NCBI RefSeq assembly: GCF_018599185.1
Contig: NZ_JAHFVL010000001.1
Coordinates: forward strand, 1,178,001 to 1,242,000
DNA from: Rhodanobacter sp. LX-99
Lineage (GTDB): Bacteria > Pseudomonadota > Gammaproteobacteria > Xanthomonadales > Rhodanobacteraceae
Length of the DNA stretch: 64,000 bases
Direction: 5' to 3'
Shown: positions 35,878 to 44,975 of the stretch, piece after piece
Numbering within the stretch: position 1 is the stretch's first letter
How the letters are laid out: the number at the start of each line of letters is the position of its first letter
Position numbers and translations under genes: made by a program
The notes under the pieces: generated by a model
What the model saw: the letters and a program-made list of their open reading frames with translations, nothing else
What the model was told of the DNA's origin: nothing
The model's database searches: none

Positions 35878-37311
35878 ATGCGCCGTCTTCCCCTCACCCT
35901 GCTCGCCGCCGGCCTGCTGGCCAGCGGCATCGCCAGCGCCGCCAACACCACGATTCCCGCCACGGCCGTAAAGACGGCCGAACAGTTGCGCGACAAGGCG
36001 CTGCACGACGACACCGCGTACAAGGTCACCGCCTCGCTGACCACCGAGGTCGGCGCGCGCATGGCCGGCAGCGAGGCCGACCGCCGCGCGGTCGACTGGG
36101 CCGTGGCGAAGTTCAAGGAACTGGGCTACGACAAGGTGTACACCGAAGCGGTGACGTACCCGCTATGGGTGCGCCGCAGCGAGCACGCCGCGATCGTGGC
36201 GCCGTTCCCGCAGCCGCTGACGCTGACCGCGCTGGGCTATTCGCCCGCCACGCCGAAGGGCGGGCTGACCGCCGAGGTGGTGAAGTTCGACACGCTGGAT
36301 GCACTGAAGGCGGCCGACCCGGCCAGCGTCAAGGGCAGGATCGTCTACGTCGACTACCACATGGAACGCGCGAAAGACGGCCACGGCTACGGCATGGGCT
36401 CGGCCGTGCGCACCGCCGGTCCAGTGATCGCCGCGGAAAAGGGCGCCGCCGGTTATCTGCTGCGCTCGGCCGGCACCGACGCGCACGAACGCGCGCCGCA
36501 CACCGGCGTCACCGGCTTCCGCGACCTTGCCAAGGCGATCCCCGCCGCCGCACTGACCAACCCCGACGCCGACCAGCTCACGCGCGTGCTCGCCTATGGC
36601 AAGCCGGTGACGCTGAAGCTCGATCTCGACTGCGGCGTGGTCGGCGAATACACCGGCGCCAACGTGATCGGCGAGATCACCGGGCGCAAGCACCCCGACC
36701 AGGTGGTGGCGATCGGCGGCCACCTCGACTCGTGGGACCTGGGCACCGGCGCGATCGACGACGGCGCCGGCGTGGCGATCGCGATGGCCGCCGGCAAGCT
36801 GATCCGCGACCTGCCGCGGCGGCCCGACCGCACGATCCGGGTGATCGCGTTCGCCAACGAGGAGATGGGCCTGTGGGGCGGCCGCGCCTACGCCGAGAAG
36901 CACGGTGCCGAGGTGGCGAAGTTCCAGCTCGGCACCGAGTCCGACTTCGGCGCCGGCAGGATCTGGCGCATGAGCGCCAGCGTGAAGCCCGAGGCGCGCG
37001 ATGCGATCGGCCAGATCGCCAAGGTGCTGGAGCCGGTCGGCGTGGCCTACGACGCCACGCGTCCCGGCGGCGGCGGTTCGGACTTGTCGCAGATGCACGC
37101 CAAGGGCATGGCCGCGCTGTCGCTGACCCAGGACGGCACGAAGTACTTCGACTGGCACCACACTCCGAACGACACGCTGGACAAGATCGACCCCGCCGAG
37201 CTGGCGCAGAACGTGGCGGTGTACGCGGCGTTCTCGTACATGGCCGCCCAGGCCAACGGCGACTTCGGCTCCGCGCCGGGCGCGTTCGCGCAAGACGGCG
37301 CCGGCGACTGA
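35878..37311 (+). CDS. Exported M28-family zinc aminopeptidase/carboxypeptidase
   Basis: This 477-aa protein has a signal peptide (about 1-21, ending IASA), a PA-like insert (about 120-250) and a binuclear zinc peptidase domain. Ligands and catalytic residues are visible: H282 and D284 (GGHLDSWD), D294 (bridging), E328/E329 (general base, NEE), D356 (TESD) and H427/H428 (HHTPNDT). It resembles Q-type carboxypeptidase/M28 aminopeptidases found in the periplasm of Xanthomonadales, where it should trim peptides. It has no partner gene, and a palindrome follows. Confidence 0.9.
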   Translation: MRRLPLTLLAAGLLASGIASAANTTIPATAVKTAEQLRDKALHDDTAYKVTASLTTEVGARMAGSEADRRAVDWAVAKFKELGYDKVYTEAVTYPLWVRRSEHAAIVAPFPQPLTLTALGYSPATPKGGLTAEVVKFDTLDALKAADPASVKGRIVYVDYHMERAKDGHGYGMGSAVRTAGPVIAAEKGAAGYLLRSAGTDAHERAPHTGVTGFRDLAKAIPAAALTNPDADQLTRVLAYGKPVTLKLDLDCGVVGEYTGANVIGEITGRKHPDQVVAIGGHLDSWDLGTGAIDDGAGVAIAMAAGKLIRDLPRRPDRTIRVIAFANEEMGLWGGRAYAEKHGAEVAKFQLGTESDFGAGRIWRMSASVKPEARDAIGQIAKVLEPVGVAYDATRPGGGGSDLSQMHAKGMAALSLTQDGTKYFDWHHTPNDTLDKIDPAELAQNVAVYAAFSYMAAQANGDFGSAPGAFAQDGAGD

Positions 37312-37320
37312 GCCGACTAA

Positions 37321-37356
37321 CTGCTCCCTCCCCTGCATCGCGGGGGCAGGGAGCAG
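37321..37356. terminator. Palindrome between convergent genes (repeat-family copy 9)
   Basis: CTGCTCCCT (37321-37329) and AGGGAGCAG (37348-37356) form outer arms around CCCCTGC-ATC-GCGGGGGC. It combines the dispersed palindrome core with a longer stem and lies exactly between two convergent stop codons, so it may end both transcripts. Confidence 0.6.
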
Positions 37357-37360
37357 TTCG

Positions 37361-37753
37361 CTACTTCGCGTAGTACTGCCCCGACGCCACCAGCGGTTCC
37401 GGGATGCAGAACGTCTTCGGCCGCACGGTGATCGCGATCGGCACCAGCACTTCCTTCTCGACGCCGCCCACGCTGGCGCACGAGGTCTCCGGCGGCAGCC
37501 GGTAGTGGATGATGCGCACGGTGTATTGCGGGCAGACGTCCGAACAGGGGAATTCGGCGACCACCGGCACGTTGCGGTAGCGGCCCAGTGCCACCGTGGT
37601 GTTCATCAGCGCGGCCTTGTCCCACGGCTGGGCGGCCCAGGCCCGCAGGGCGGCGGCGTCCATCTGCGCGGGGGTGCCGGCGCAGGCGGTGGCGCCGATG
37701 GCCATGCCGGCGACGGCGGCGAATACGGTGACGACCGATGTCAGGCTGCGCAT
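37361..37753 (-). CDS. Small secreted protein of unknown function
   Basis: This 130-aa protein has a signal sequence (about 1-24; the stretch ATACAG could be a lipobox with C24 or a normal cleavage site). Four cysteines remain in the mature part (CSDVCP, TSCAS, KTFCIP), suggesting disulfides and an oxidising compartment. No domain is recognised. It is read from its own promoter between the M28 peptidase and the RND pump; nothing in the context gives a function. Confidence 0.65.
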   Translation of the reverse strand: MRSLTSVVTVFAAVAGMAIGATACAGTPAQMDAAALRAWAAQPWDKAALMNTTVALGRYRNVPVVAEFPCSDVCPQYTVRIIHYRLPPETSCASVGGVEKEVLVPIAITVRPKTFCIPEPLVASGQYYAK

Positions 37754-37811
37754 GTCCGCTCCCTCGATGACGGAGCGGCCAGCCTAGTCGCGGACGGCTG
37801 AACGCCGCAAG

Positions 37812-40800
37812 CTAGCGCGCCGGCGATGTCCTGCCCGATTGCTGGAAGCGCTGCTGCAGCTGGTCCATGTAGATATAGATCACCGGCGTCAGGTACAGCG
37901 TGAGGACCTGCGAGAACACCAGGCCGCCGACCACGGCCAGGCCCAGCGAGCGGCGCACCTCGGCGCCGGCGCCGATGCCCAGCGCGATCGGCAGGGTGCC
38001 GGCCATCGCCGCCATCGTGGTCATCATGATCGGACGGAAGCGCACACGGCAGGCGTCAGAGATCGCCTGCGCCGGCGACATGCCTTCCTCGCGCTGCCGT
38101 TCCAGCGCGAAGTCGATCAGCATGATCGCGTTCTTCTTGACGATGCCGATCAGCATCACGATGCCGACGAAGGCGAACAGGTCCAGCGAGGCGTTGAAGA
38201 TCACCAGGGTCAGCAGCGCGCCGACCGCCGCCGCCGGCAGGCCGGACAGGATCGTCAGCGGATGGATGAAGCTCTCGTACAGGATGCCCAGCACCAGGTA
38301 GATCACGAACACCGCCAGCAGCAACAGCATGCCCATGCCCTGCATGGATTGCTGGAACGCCTGCGCGGTGCCCTGCACGCTGCCGCTGATGGTCGCCGGC
38401 AGGCCCATCGTGTCCATCGCGCCATCGATGCTGGCCACCGCGTCGCTGAGCGACACGCCCGGCGCCAGGTTGAACGACACCGTCACCGCCGGCAGCTGGC
38501 CCTGGTGGTTCACCGTCAGCGCCTGCGGCTCGCGGCTGAAGCTGGCCACCGCGCTGAGCGGCACCAGGCTGCCGCCGTTCGAGGTGACGTACAGCTGCGA
38601 CAGCACCGCCGGGTCGTCCTGCAGCTTGCGTTCGACCTGCAGGATCACCCAGTACTGCGTGGACGAACCGTAGATGGTGGAAACCTGGTTTTCGCCGAAG
38701 CCGATGCCCAGCGCCGTCTGCACCTGCGCCATGGTGAGACCGAGCGGCGCCAGCTTGGCGCGATCGACCTTGACCACGATCGACGGGCTGTTGAGATCCA
38801 GGTCGTTGGTGACGTCCTCGAAACCCGGCAGCGCGGCGAACGCGCGGGTCACCTTGCCGCTCCAGTCGTACAGCTGGTCGAGGTTCACCGACTGCAGCGT
38901 GTACTGGTATTGCGCCTTGGACTGCCGCCCGCCGATCTGGATCGCCGGCGCGTTCTGGATGTAGCTGCGGATGCCCGCCACCGTCGCCAGCTTCGGCCGC
39001 AACTCCTGGATGATGCCGTCCGGGCCGAGCTTGCGTTCGTGCGCCGGCTTCAGCAGCAGCAGGATCGAACCGTTGTTGATCGTGCTGCGCGCGCCACCCG
39101 CGCCCACGGTGGACATGTAGCCGGCGATGTTCGGATCCTTCGCCACGATGTCGACCAGCCGCTGCTGGCGCGCCAGCATGCCCTCGAACGACACGTCCTC
39201 CGGCCCTTCCGTGTTGACGCGCAGCTGGCCGTTGTCGCCGGCCGGGATGAAATCCTTCGGCGTCGCGTAGAACAGCAGCGCGGTGGCCAGCAGGCTCACG
39301 CCGAAACCGGCCAGCACCAGCCGCGGGCGCTCCATGCACCAGCGCAGGCTGTCCGCGTAGCCGCGCTGCACGGCGCCGAAGCCGCGGTCGAAGCCGGCGA
39401 CCAGCCAGTTCTTCCTGCTCTTGTCAGGGTCGCCGTGGTCGTGCGCCTTGACGAAGCGGCTGCACAGCATCGGCGTCAGCGTGATCGCGACGATGCCGGA
39501 AATCAGGATCGCCACGCTGATCACCACCGCGAACTCGTGGAACAGTCGGCCCACGATGCCGCCCATGAACATCACCGGGATGAACACCGCGATCAGCGAC
39601 AGCGTCATCGAGAAGATGGTGAAGCCGACCTCGCCGGCGCCCTTCAGCGCCGCCTCGTACGGCGGCACGCCCGCCTCCATGTGGCGCACGATGTTCTCCA
39701 GCATCACGATCGCGTCGTCCACCACGAAGCCGACCGCGAGGGTCAGCGCCAGCAGCGAGAGGTTGTCCAGGCTGTAGCCCAGCGCGTACATCACGCCGAA
39801 CGTGCCCAGCACCGAGATCGGCAGCGCCACCGCCGGGATCAGCGTGGCGGACAGGTTGCCGAGGAACAGGTAGATCACGAACACCACCAGCGCGCCGGCC
39901 AGCAGCAGGGTGAACTGCACGTCGTCGACCGAGTCGCGGATCGACTGCGAGCGGTCGTACAGCGTGTCCAGCGTGATCGACGGCGGCAGCCCGGCGCGGA
40001 AGCTGGGCAGCACCGCCTTGATCCGGTCCACCGTGGCCACCGTGTTCGCGCCCGGTTGGCGCTGGATCGCCAGCACGATCGCCTGCTTGCCGTTGTACGA
40101 ACTGACGCGCTGGTCGTCCTGCACGCTGTCGCGCGCCTGGCCGATGTCGCCCACGTGCACCGGCGCGCCGTTGCGGTATGCCACCACCACGTCGTTGTAG
40201 GCGGCCGCGCGCAGCAGCTGGCCGTCGCTGCGAATCGGCAGCTGCTGGCGCTTGCCGTAGAGCGAGCCGGTGGACTGGTTGACGTTGGCGTCGGCGATGG
40301 CGTCCTGCACCTGGTCGATGCCGATGCCGCTGGCGGCCAGCCGGTCCGGGTCCACGCTGATGCGTACCGCGTATTTCTGCGAGCCGTACACGTTCACCTG
40401 GGCCACGCCGTCGATCATCGACAGCTGCTGCGCCAGCTCGGTCTCGGCGTACTCGTCGACCTGGGTCAGCGGCATCGTCGACGAGCTCATCGCCAGGTAC
40501 AGGATCGCCGCGTCGGCCGGGTTGACCTTGCGGAACGTGGGCGGCGTGGTCATCTCCTTCGGCAGCTGGCGCAGCGCCGAGGAAATCGCCGACTGCACGT
40601 CCTGCGCCGCCGCGTCGATGTTGCGGTCCAGCTCGAAGCTCAGCGTGATCGAGGTGGAGCCGAGCGCGCTGGTCGAGCTCATCGAGCTGATCCCGGCGAT
40701 GGTCGACAGCCGGCCTTCCAGCGGCGTGGCCACCGCCGAGGCCATCGTCTCCGGCGAAGCGCCGGGCAGGCTGGCGCTGATGCTGATGGTGGGAAAATCG

Positions 40801-40919
40801 ACGTTCGGCAGCTCGTTCACCGGCAGCTGCGGATAGGCGACGATGCCGAACACCAGCAACGCCGCCATCAGCAGCGTGGTCATCACCGGGCGGCGGATGC
40901 AGAGCTCGGGGATGTTCAT
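37812..40919 (-). CDS. RND multidrug efflux permease (MdtB/MdtC/MuxB-like)
   Basis: This 1035-aa inner-membrane transporter has the full RND layout with 12 helices and two large periplasmic loops. Family features include MNIPELCIRRPVMTTLLMAA at the start, the helix-4 proton-relay acids in GFVVDDAIVMLENI, and LIGIVKKNAIMLIDFAL late in the protein. It matches the MdtB/C-MuxB/C group (heavy substrates such as bile acids or novobiocin). Only one permease is present, unlike MdtABC, so it is probably a homotrimer. It starts 4 bases after the adapter gene and is co-transcribed. No outer-membrane factor gene is in the window. Confidence 0.93.
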   Translation of the reverse strand: MNIPELCIRRPVMTTLLMAALLVFGIVAYPQLPVNELPNVDFPTISISASLPGASPETMASAVATPLEGRLSTIAGISSMSSTSALGSTSITLSFELDRNIDAAAQDVQSAISSALRQLPKEMTTPPTFRKVNPADAAILYLAMSSSTMPLTQVDEYAETELAQQLSMIDGVAQVNVYGSQKYAVRISVDPDRLAASGIGIDQVQDAIADANVNQSTGSLYGKRQQLPIRSDGQLLRAAAYNDVVVAYRNGAPVHVGDIGQARDSVQDDQRVSSYNGKQAIVLAIQRQPGANTVATVDRIKAVLPSFRAGLPPSITLDTLYDRSQSIRDSVDDVQFTLLLAGALVVFVIYLFLGNLSATLIPAVALPISVLGTFGVMYALGYSLDNLSLLALTLAVGFVVDDAIVMLENIVRHMEAGVPPYEAALKGAGEVGFTIFSMTLSLIAVFIPVMFMGGIVGRLFHEFAVVISVAILISGIVAITLTPMLCSRFVKAHDHGDPDKSRKNWLVAGFDRGFGAVQRGYADSLRWCMERPRLVLAGFGVSLLATALLFYATPKDFIPAGDNGQLRVNTEGPEDVSFEGMLARQQRLVDIVAKDPNIAGYMSTVGAGGARSTINNGSILLLLKPAHERKLGPDGIIQELRPKLATVAGIRSYIQNAPAIQIGGRQSKAQYQYTLQSVNLDQLYDWSGKVTRAFAALPGFEDVTNDLDLNSPSIVVKVDRAKLAPLGLTMAQVQTALGIGFGENQVSTIYGSSTQYWVILQVERKLQDDPAVLSQLYVTSNGGSLVPLSAVASFSREPQALTVNHQGQLPAVTVSFNLAPGVSLSDAVASIDGAMDTMGLPATISGSVQGTAQAFQQSMQGMGMLLLLAVFVIYLVLGILYESFIHPLTILSGLPAAAVGALLTLVIFNASLDLFAFVGIVMLIGIVKKNAIMLIDFALERQREEGMSPAQAISDACRVRFRPIMMTTMAAMAGTLPIALGIGAGAEVRRSLGLAVVGGLVFSQVLTLYLTPVIYIYMDQLQQRFQQSGRTSPAR

Positions 40920-40923
40920 CCGA

Positions 40924-42123
40924 TCACCCCCGCTTGACGGTGGCGGCGCTGCCGTCGACCAGCAGCATCTGGCCTTCGGTCACCACCTGCTCGCCGGCCT
41001 TCAGGCCCTTGTCGATGACGGTGCGCCCGGCGCTGGTCGGACCGGGCGTGACGTAGCGCTGCCATACCTTGCCGTCGGCGCCGAGCACGAACACGAAACT
41101 GCCGCTGCTGGAACTCTGCAGCGCATGCACCGGCACGCTGACCACGTCGGCCAGGCGCGTGGTGGGCAGCGTCACCTGCACGAACTGGCCGGGGACGAGC
41201 CGGTGGTCGGCGTTGTCGAAGCGCGCCTTCAACACGATGGTGCCGGTCGTGGCGTCGACCGCGTTGTCGATGAATTCCAGCGTGCCGGCCAGCGGCGTGC
41301 CCTTGTCGCCGGAGAGGGTCACCTGCACGGCGATCGCCCCGCTGGCCAGCGCGGCGCGCACGGCGGGCAGGCTGTCCTCGGGGATGTTGAACGCCACGCG
41401 CACCGGCTCGACCTGGTTGAGCACCACGATGTCGGTGCTGTCGGCGCTGATCTGCGCGCCCGGCCACACCAGCGGCGCGCCGGCGATGCCGTCGAACGGG
41501 GCGACGATGCGCGCGTAGTCGAGCTGGGTCTGCGCCAGTTCCTGCGCGGCGCGGTCGCTCTGCAGGCTGGCCCGGGCCACCGCCAGGTTGGCCTGGTACA
41601 GGTCGTAGTCCGCCTTCGAGACGAAGCCCTTGGCCAGCATGTCGGCATAACGCCGTTGGTCGGCCTGCGCCTTCTGCAGCAGCGCCTGGTCGCGCGCCAC
41701 GCTGCCGCGCGCCTGGTCCAGTTGCGCCTGCAGCAGGCGCGGGTCGATCTGCGCCAGCACGCTGCCCTTGCGCACCAGCGCGCCGGGCGTGAACGACAGC
41801 GATTGGAGCTGGCCGGAGACCCGCGCGCGCAGGCTCACCGTCGACCACGCCTCGACCCGGCCCACCAGCTTCAGCGACAACTCGACGTCGCCCCGGATGG
41901 CGCTGGCTACTTCGACCGGCACCGCTGCCGGCGCCCTGGTGGCCTTGCTGCTGTCGCCGGCACCACGCCCGAAGTGCATGGCCATGGCGATCGCCAGCAG
42001 GACAGCCACCACGAGGACGATTTTTTTCCAGAACATGCGCGGGGGCTTCTCGATCTTCGCGCCACGCGCGGTGGCGATGGCGGGGTTCTTGCGCGGTCGG
42101 GGAACCGCAGGGCCGGTGACCAT
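40924..42123 (-). CDS. RND efflux periplasmic adapter
   Basis: This 399-aa adapter pairs with the RND permease. It has an N-terminal helix (FWKKIVLVVAVLLAIAMAM, about 31-50), lipoyl halves, an alpha-hairpin (about 100-185), a beta-barrel and a membrane-proximal part, as in MdtA/AcrA. The start is uncertain: ATG 42123 gives an unusual basic 29-residue cytoplasmic tail before the helix, while ATG 42036 starts right at the helix. Neither has a good Shine-Dalgarno. Upstream lies a candidate operator and, 138 bases away, a MarR-type gene in the same direction. Confidence 0.88.
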   Translation of the reverse strand: MVTGPAVPRPRKNPAIATARGAKIEKPPRMFWKKIVLVVAVLLAIAMAMHFGRGAGDSSKATRAPAAVPVEVASAIRGDVELSLKLVGRVEAWSTVSLRARVSGQLQSLSFTPGALVRKGSVLAQIDPRLLQAQLDQARGSVARDQALLQKAQADQRRYADMLAKGFVSKADYDLYQANLAVARASLQSDRAAQELAQTQLDYARIVAPFDGIAGAPLVWPGAQISADSTDIVVLNQVEPVRVAFNIPEDSLPAVRAALASGAIAVQVTLSGDKGTPLAGTLEFIDNAVDATTGTIVLKARFDNADHRLVPGQFVQVTLPTTRLADVVSVPVHALQSSSSGSFVFVLGADGKVWQRYVTPGPTSAGRTVIDKGLKAGEQVVTEGQMLLVDGSAATVKRG

Positions 42124-42134
42124 GCACCAAGCCT

Positions 42135-42151
42135 GTTACAACGCGTGTGAC
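42135..42151. promoter_or_regulatory. Candidate MarR operator before the efflux pair
   Basis: GTTACA-ACGCG-TGTGAC has matching half-sites GTnACA and TGTnAC, ends 12 bases upstream of the adapter's ATG, and contains ACGCGT at the centre. The position and form fit a repressor site for the adjacent MarR-family regulator. Binding has not been shown. Confidence 0.45.
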
Positions 42152-42260
42152 GGCTTCAGGTTGACCCGCCGGAAGACACGCCAGTTTCCCACTATGCCGC
42201 GGATTGTGCTGCGGACGGACCCCGACCTATGGCACTGGTCAGTGCCGCCGCATGCGCGCA

Positions 42261-42713
42261 TCAGGGTGTGCCGTCGCCCTGCTCCAGCGCCTGCAGGTTG
42301 TCCTTGATCCGGCCGATCACCGCCAACGCCTGCCGCAGCTCGTCGTGGTCGATGCCGCGAGTGGCATCCTTGCGCAGCTCGCGCGCGATGATCTCCATGT
42401 CGCCCACGATCACGCGCGCCTGGTCGGTGACGTACAGCCGCCAGGCGCGGCGGTCCTTCGGGTCCGGCCGGCGCTCGACGAAACCGGCCGCCTGCAACCG
42501 GTCGATCACCCGGCCCACCGCGATCGGTTCCATTTCCAGGAACTCGGCCAGCTCGGTTTGCCGCAGGCCCTCGCGGTGGTACAACACCTTGGTCGCGCGC
42601 CACTGCGCGCGGGTCAGCCCGAATTTCACCGCGCGCCGGTCGAAGTGCTTGCGGAACAGCAAGGTCACGTCGCTGAGCAGATAGCCGAAGGAAATGTCTT
42701 CCGTTTTCGCCAT
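42261..42713 (-). CDS. MarR-family transcriptional regulator
   Basis: This 150-aa winged-helix regulator carries the MarR core: LTRAQWRATKVLYHREGLRQ, helix-turn-helix LAEFLEMEPIAVGRVIDRLQ and the wing RRPDPKDRRAWRLYVT. Such proteins are dimers that release DNA on binding phenolic or drug ligands. It lies just upstream of the RND efflux genes in the same orientation, the usual arrangement for a local repressor. It may be co-transcribed with the pump; the 137-base gap between them contains a palindromic site. Confidence 0.93.
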   Translation of the reverse strand: MAKTEDISFGYLLSDVTLLFRKHFDRRAVKFGLTRAQWRATKVLYHREGLRQTELAEFLEMEPIAVGRVIDRLQAAGFVERRPDPKDRRAWRLYVTDQARVIVGDMEIIARELRKDATRGIDHDELRQALAVIGRIKDNLQALEQGDGTP

Positions 42714-42775
42714 GACCTGTTGCCACCCCGCCGCGCTCGAATACCCGCCTGAAGCATAAGGTAAGCCGCCACCCC

Positions 42776-43297
42776 ATGCCCATCCAGGTCATCCACGCCG
42801 ACATCACCCGCCTGGCCGTGGACGCTATCGTCAACGCGGCGAATCCCGGCCTGCTCGGCGGCGGCGGCGTGGACGGCGCGATCCACCGCGCCGCCGGACC
42901 GGCCCTGCTGCAAGCCTGCCGCGCGCTGCCGGAAATCGCGCCCGGCGTGCGCTGCCCCACCGGCGAGGCACGCCTCACGCCGGGCTTCGCGCTACCCGCG
43001 CGCTGGGTGATCCACACGGTCGGGCCGGTCTGGCATGGCGGCACCCGGGGCGAGGCGCAGTTGCTGGAGTGCTGCCATCGCAACTCGCTGCAACTGCTGC
43101 GCAAACAGCGGCTGCATACGATCGCGTTCCCGGCGATCAGCTGCGGCGTCTACGGTTACCCCGCCGCGCGGGCCGCCGCGGTGGCGGTGGCCACGTTGCG
43201 CGATGCGCTGGCCGCCACGGATGACATCGACGTGACGCTGTGTTGTTTCAACGATGCCATGCGCGCGGTGTTCCAGCACGCGCTCAATGCAGCTTGA
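42776..43297 (+). CDS. Macrodomain protein, O-acetyl-ADP-ribose deacetylase (YmdB-like)
   Basis: This 173-aa protein is a single macrodomain: [20 protein letters not shown] with the conserved asparagines, [24 protein letters not shown] and the late [12 protein letters not shown] loop. YmdB-type proteins remove O-acetyl or ADP-ribose modifications and affect RNase III regulation in E. coli. Its last 14 bases overlap the end of the convergent batD gene. It does not seem to belong to either flanking operon. Confidence 0.94.
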   Translation: MPIQVIHADITRLAVDAIVNAANPGLLGGGGVDGAIHRAAGPALLQACRALPEIAPGVRCPTGEARLTPGFALPARWVIHTVGPVWHGGTRGEAQLLECCHRNSLQLLRKQRLHTIAFPAISCGVYGYPAARAAAVAVATLRDALAATDDIDVTLCCFNDAMRAVFQHALNAA

Positions 43298-44975
43298 ACG
43301 GATACAGCGGCGGCAAACCCGAGCTTTCGTCGGTCGCCTCCGGGGCACGCCAGGCGAAGCCGCGCTTGAACGCTTCGGCCAGGTTCGCGCCGGCATCGTG
43401 TGACGGCGTGGCCGCGTAGTGGCGTTGCTGCAGGGTTTCGATCGCCGCGCGTTGCGAGGCATCGTCCAGCGCCGCCGACAACTCGCCCAGGTGCTGGATC
43501 GCCGGCCGCTCCGCGCGCGCCCAGGCCAGCAAGGTGCGCACCTGCGCGGCCGGATCGCTGCCGCGCGCCGCGGCAAGAAAGGCCAGCTGGCAGCTGCGCG
43601 TCGAGGTGCGCGCCGCAGCCGTCGGCATCACCGGCGACGCGCGCCGGCGGCGCTGCCACAGCCACCAGGCCAGCACGCTGAGCAGCCACAGGCCGAGGCT
43701 GGCCAATGCGATCCAGCGCCATGGCGTGGGTGTCGTCGCGCCCGGGACGGTGTTGCCGGCGACACCGCTGTCCACCGCTGCGGCTGGTGCGGGCGGCGGC
43801 GTGGCAGCCGCACCGACCGCCGGCAGCACGGTGACGCTGTGCGCGGGAATCTGTGCCACTTCCATCTTGTCGGTCAGCACGTTCCACCACTTCAGGGTGG
43901 TGGCGGGGATGGTCAGCGTGCCGGCGCGCTCGGGCACGATCGCGAACGACTGCTGGCGCCGGCCGATGATCCACTGGCCATCCTGGCGGTTGCCGGTGAC
44001 CGGCTTGTCCGGATACACCGTGGCGCCGTCCAGCGGCGGCAGGCTCAGCGCCGGCAGCGCCTCGTACGACAGGCCGCTGGCCTGCAGGTTCATGGTGAGG
44101 TTCAGCGGCTGGCCGACCCGCGGCGGCGCATCCTGCGCGGTGGGCCAGCCGTCCAGGCTCAGGCTCAGCTGGCGCGCCGGCAGCCACGCGCTGCCGCCCC
44201 AGTCGGCGGGCGCCGGTTTCACCTCGATCATCTGCGCCGGCGCACTGGCGCTGACCGGCACGGTGGCGCCGAAGAAGCTGTTGGGATCGTTCGGATCGGC
44301 GGCCTCGCCCTGGAAATCCACCGGGGGAATCTCGACCTTTCCGGCGTGCTGCGGAATCAGCGCGTAACGTTGTTCCAGCACGTGATACGTACGCCCGCCG
44401 CGCTCCGCATCGTAGTTCAGGCCCTTGCCGAGCGCGCTGACTTCCACGCCGTCGGCCTGCGGTGGCGGCGGCGCGTCGCCGCCGATGCGGTTGGCGTAGT
44501 ACAGGCGCACCACGTAGGTCAGCTGCTGGCCGACATAGCCGTGCGCCGGCTCGACCTGCGATTCCATGAAGACGTCGCGCTGCGTGGCGGCGGCCGCGGC
44601 CGGGTCCGGCGCCGTCACGGTGAGCTGCAGCGGCGCGGTGCGGCTGCCGGCCACGCTCAGGGCGGGAATCTGCAGCACGCCGACGTGGCGCGGACGCAGT
44701 GCCACGCCGAAGGTCAGTTCCGAGCTGGCCTGGCCGTTGATCACGCTGAGGCTGTTGTTCTGCGAAGTGCCGAGCAACTGGAAGTCCTGGCTCAGCGCGC
44801 GCAGGTCGGGCGCGGCGACGCCGCCGGCATCGCCCTGGACGCGCACGTTGAGCGTCACCGTTTCGCCCAGTTGCACGTGGTCGCGATCCAGCGTGGCGGT
44901 CACCTCGACCGCACTGGCCAGCGCCGGGATCAGCGCCAGCATCAGCAAACAACTGCATACGACATGTCGAAACAT
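43284..44975 (-). CDS. batD: BatD-like membrane protein (oxygen tolerance operon)
   Basis: This 563-aa protein has a signal sequence (about 1-19), a periplasmic part built of repeated immunoglobulin-like modules (e.g. [24 protein letters not shown]-type stretches), and one C-terminal membrane helix (about 430-450, [20 protein letters not shown]) followed by a cytoplasmic domain. This is the BatD pattern. The ATG at 44975 overlaps the BatB/C stop by one base (TGATG); an in-frame GTG just before it (44978) is also possible. It is the last gene of the MoxR/Bat operon. Confidence 0.88.
   Translation of the reverse strand: MFRHVVCSCLLMLALIPALASAVEVTATLDRDHVQLGETVTLNVRVQGDAGGVAAPDLRALSQDFQLLGTSQNNSLSVINGQASSELTFGVALRPRHVGVLQIPALSVAGSRTAPLQLTVTAPDPAAAAATQRDVFMESQVEPAHGYVGQQLTYVVRLYYANRIGGDAPPPPQADGVEVSALGKGLNYDAERGGRTYHVLEQRYALIPQHAGKVEIPPVDFQGEAADPNDPNSFFGATVPVSASAPAQMIEVKPAPADWGGSAWLPARQLSLSLDGWPTAQDAPPRVGQPLNLTMNLQASGLSYEALPALSLPPLDGATVYPDKPVTGNRQDGQWIIGRRQQSFAIVPERAGTLTIPATTLKWWNVLTDKMEVAQIPAHSVTVLPAVGAAATPPPAPAAAVDSGVAGNTVPGATTPTPWRWIALASLGLWLLSVLAWWLWQRRRRASPVMPTAAARTSTRSCQLAFLAAARGSDPAAQVRTLLAWARAERPAIQHLGELSAALDDASQRAAIETLQQRHYAATPSHDAGANLAEAFKRGFAWRAPEATDESSGLPPLYPFKLH

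Noticed and set aside
37839-40937. Plus-strand open frame of 1032 codons opposite the RND permease
   Set aside because: Composition is His/Arg/Gln/Asp-rich with no domain; it is the antisense shadow of a conserved transporter gene in GC-rich DNA.
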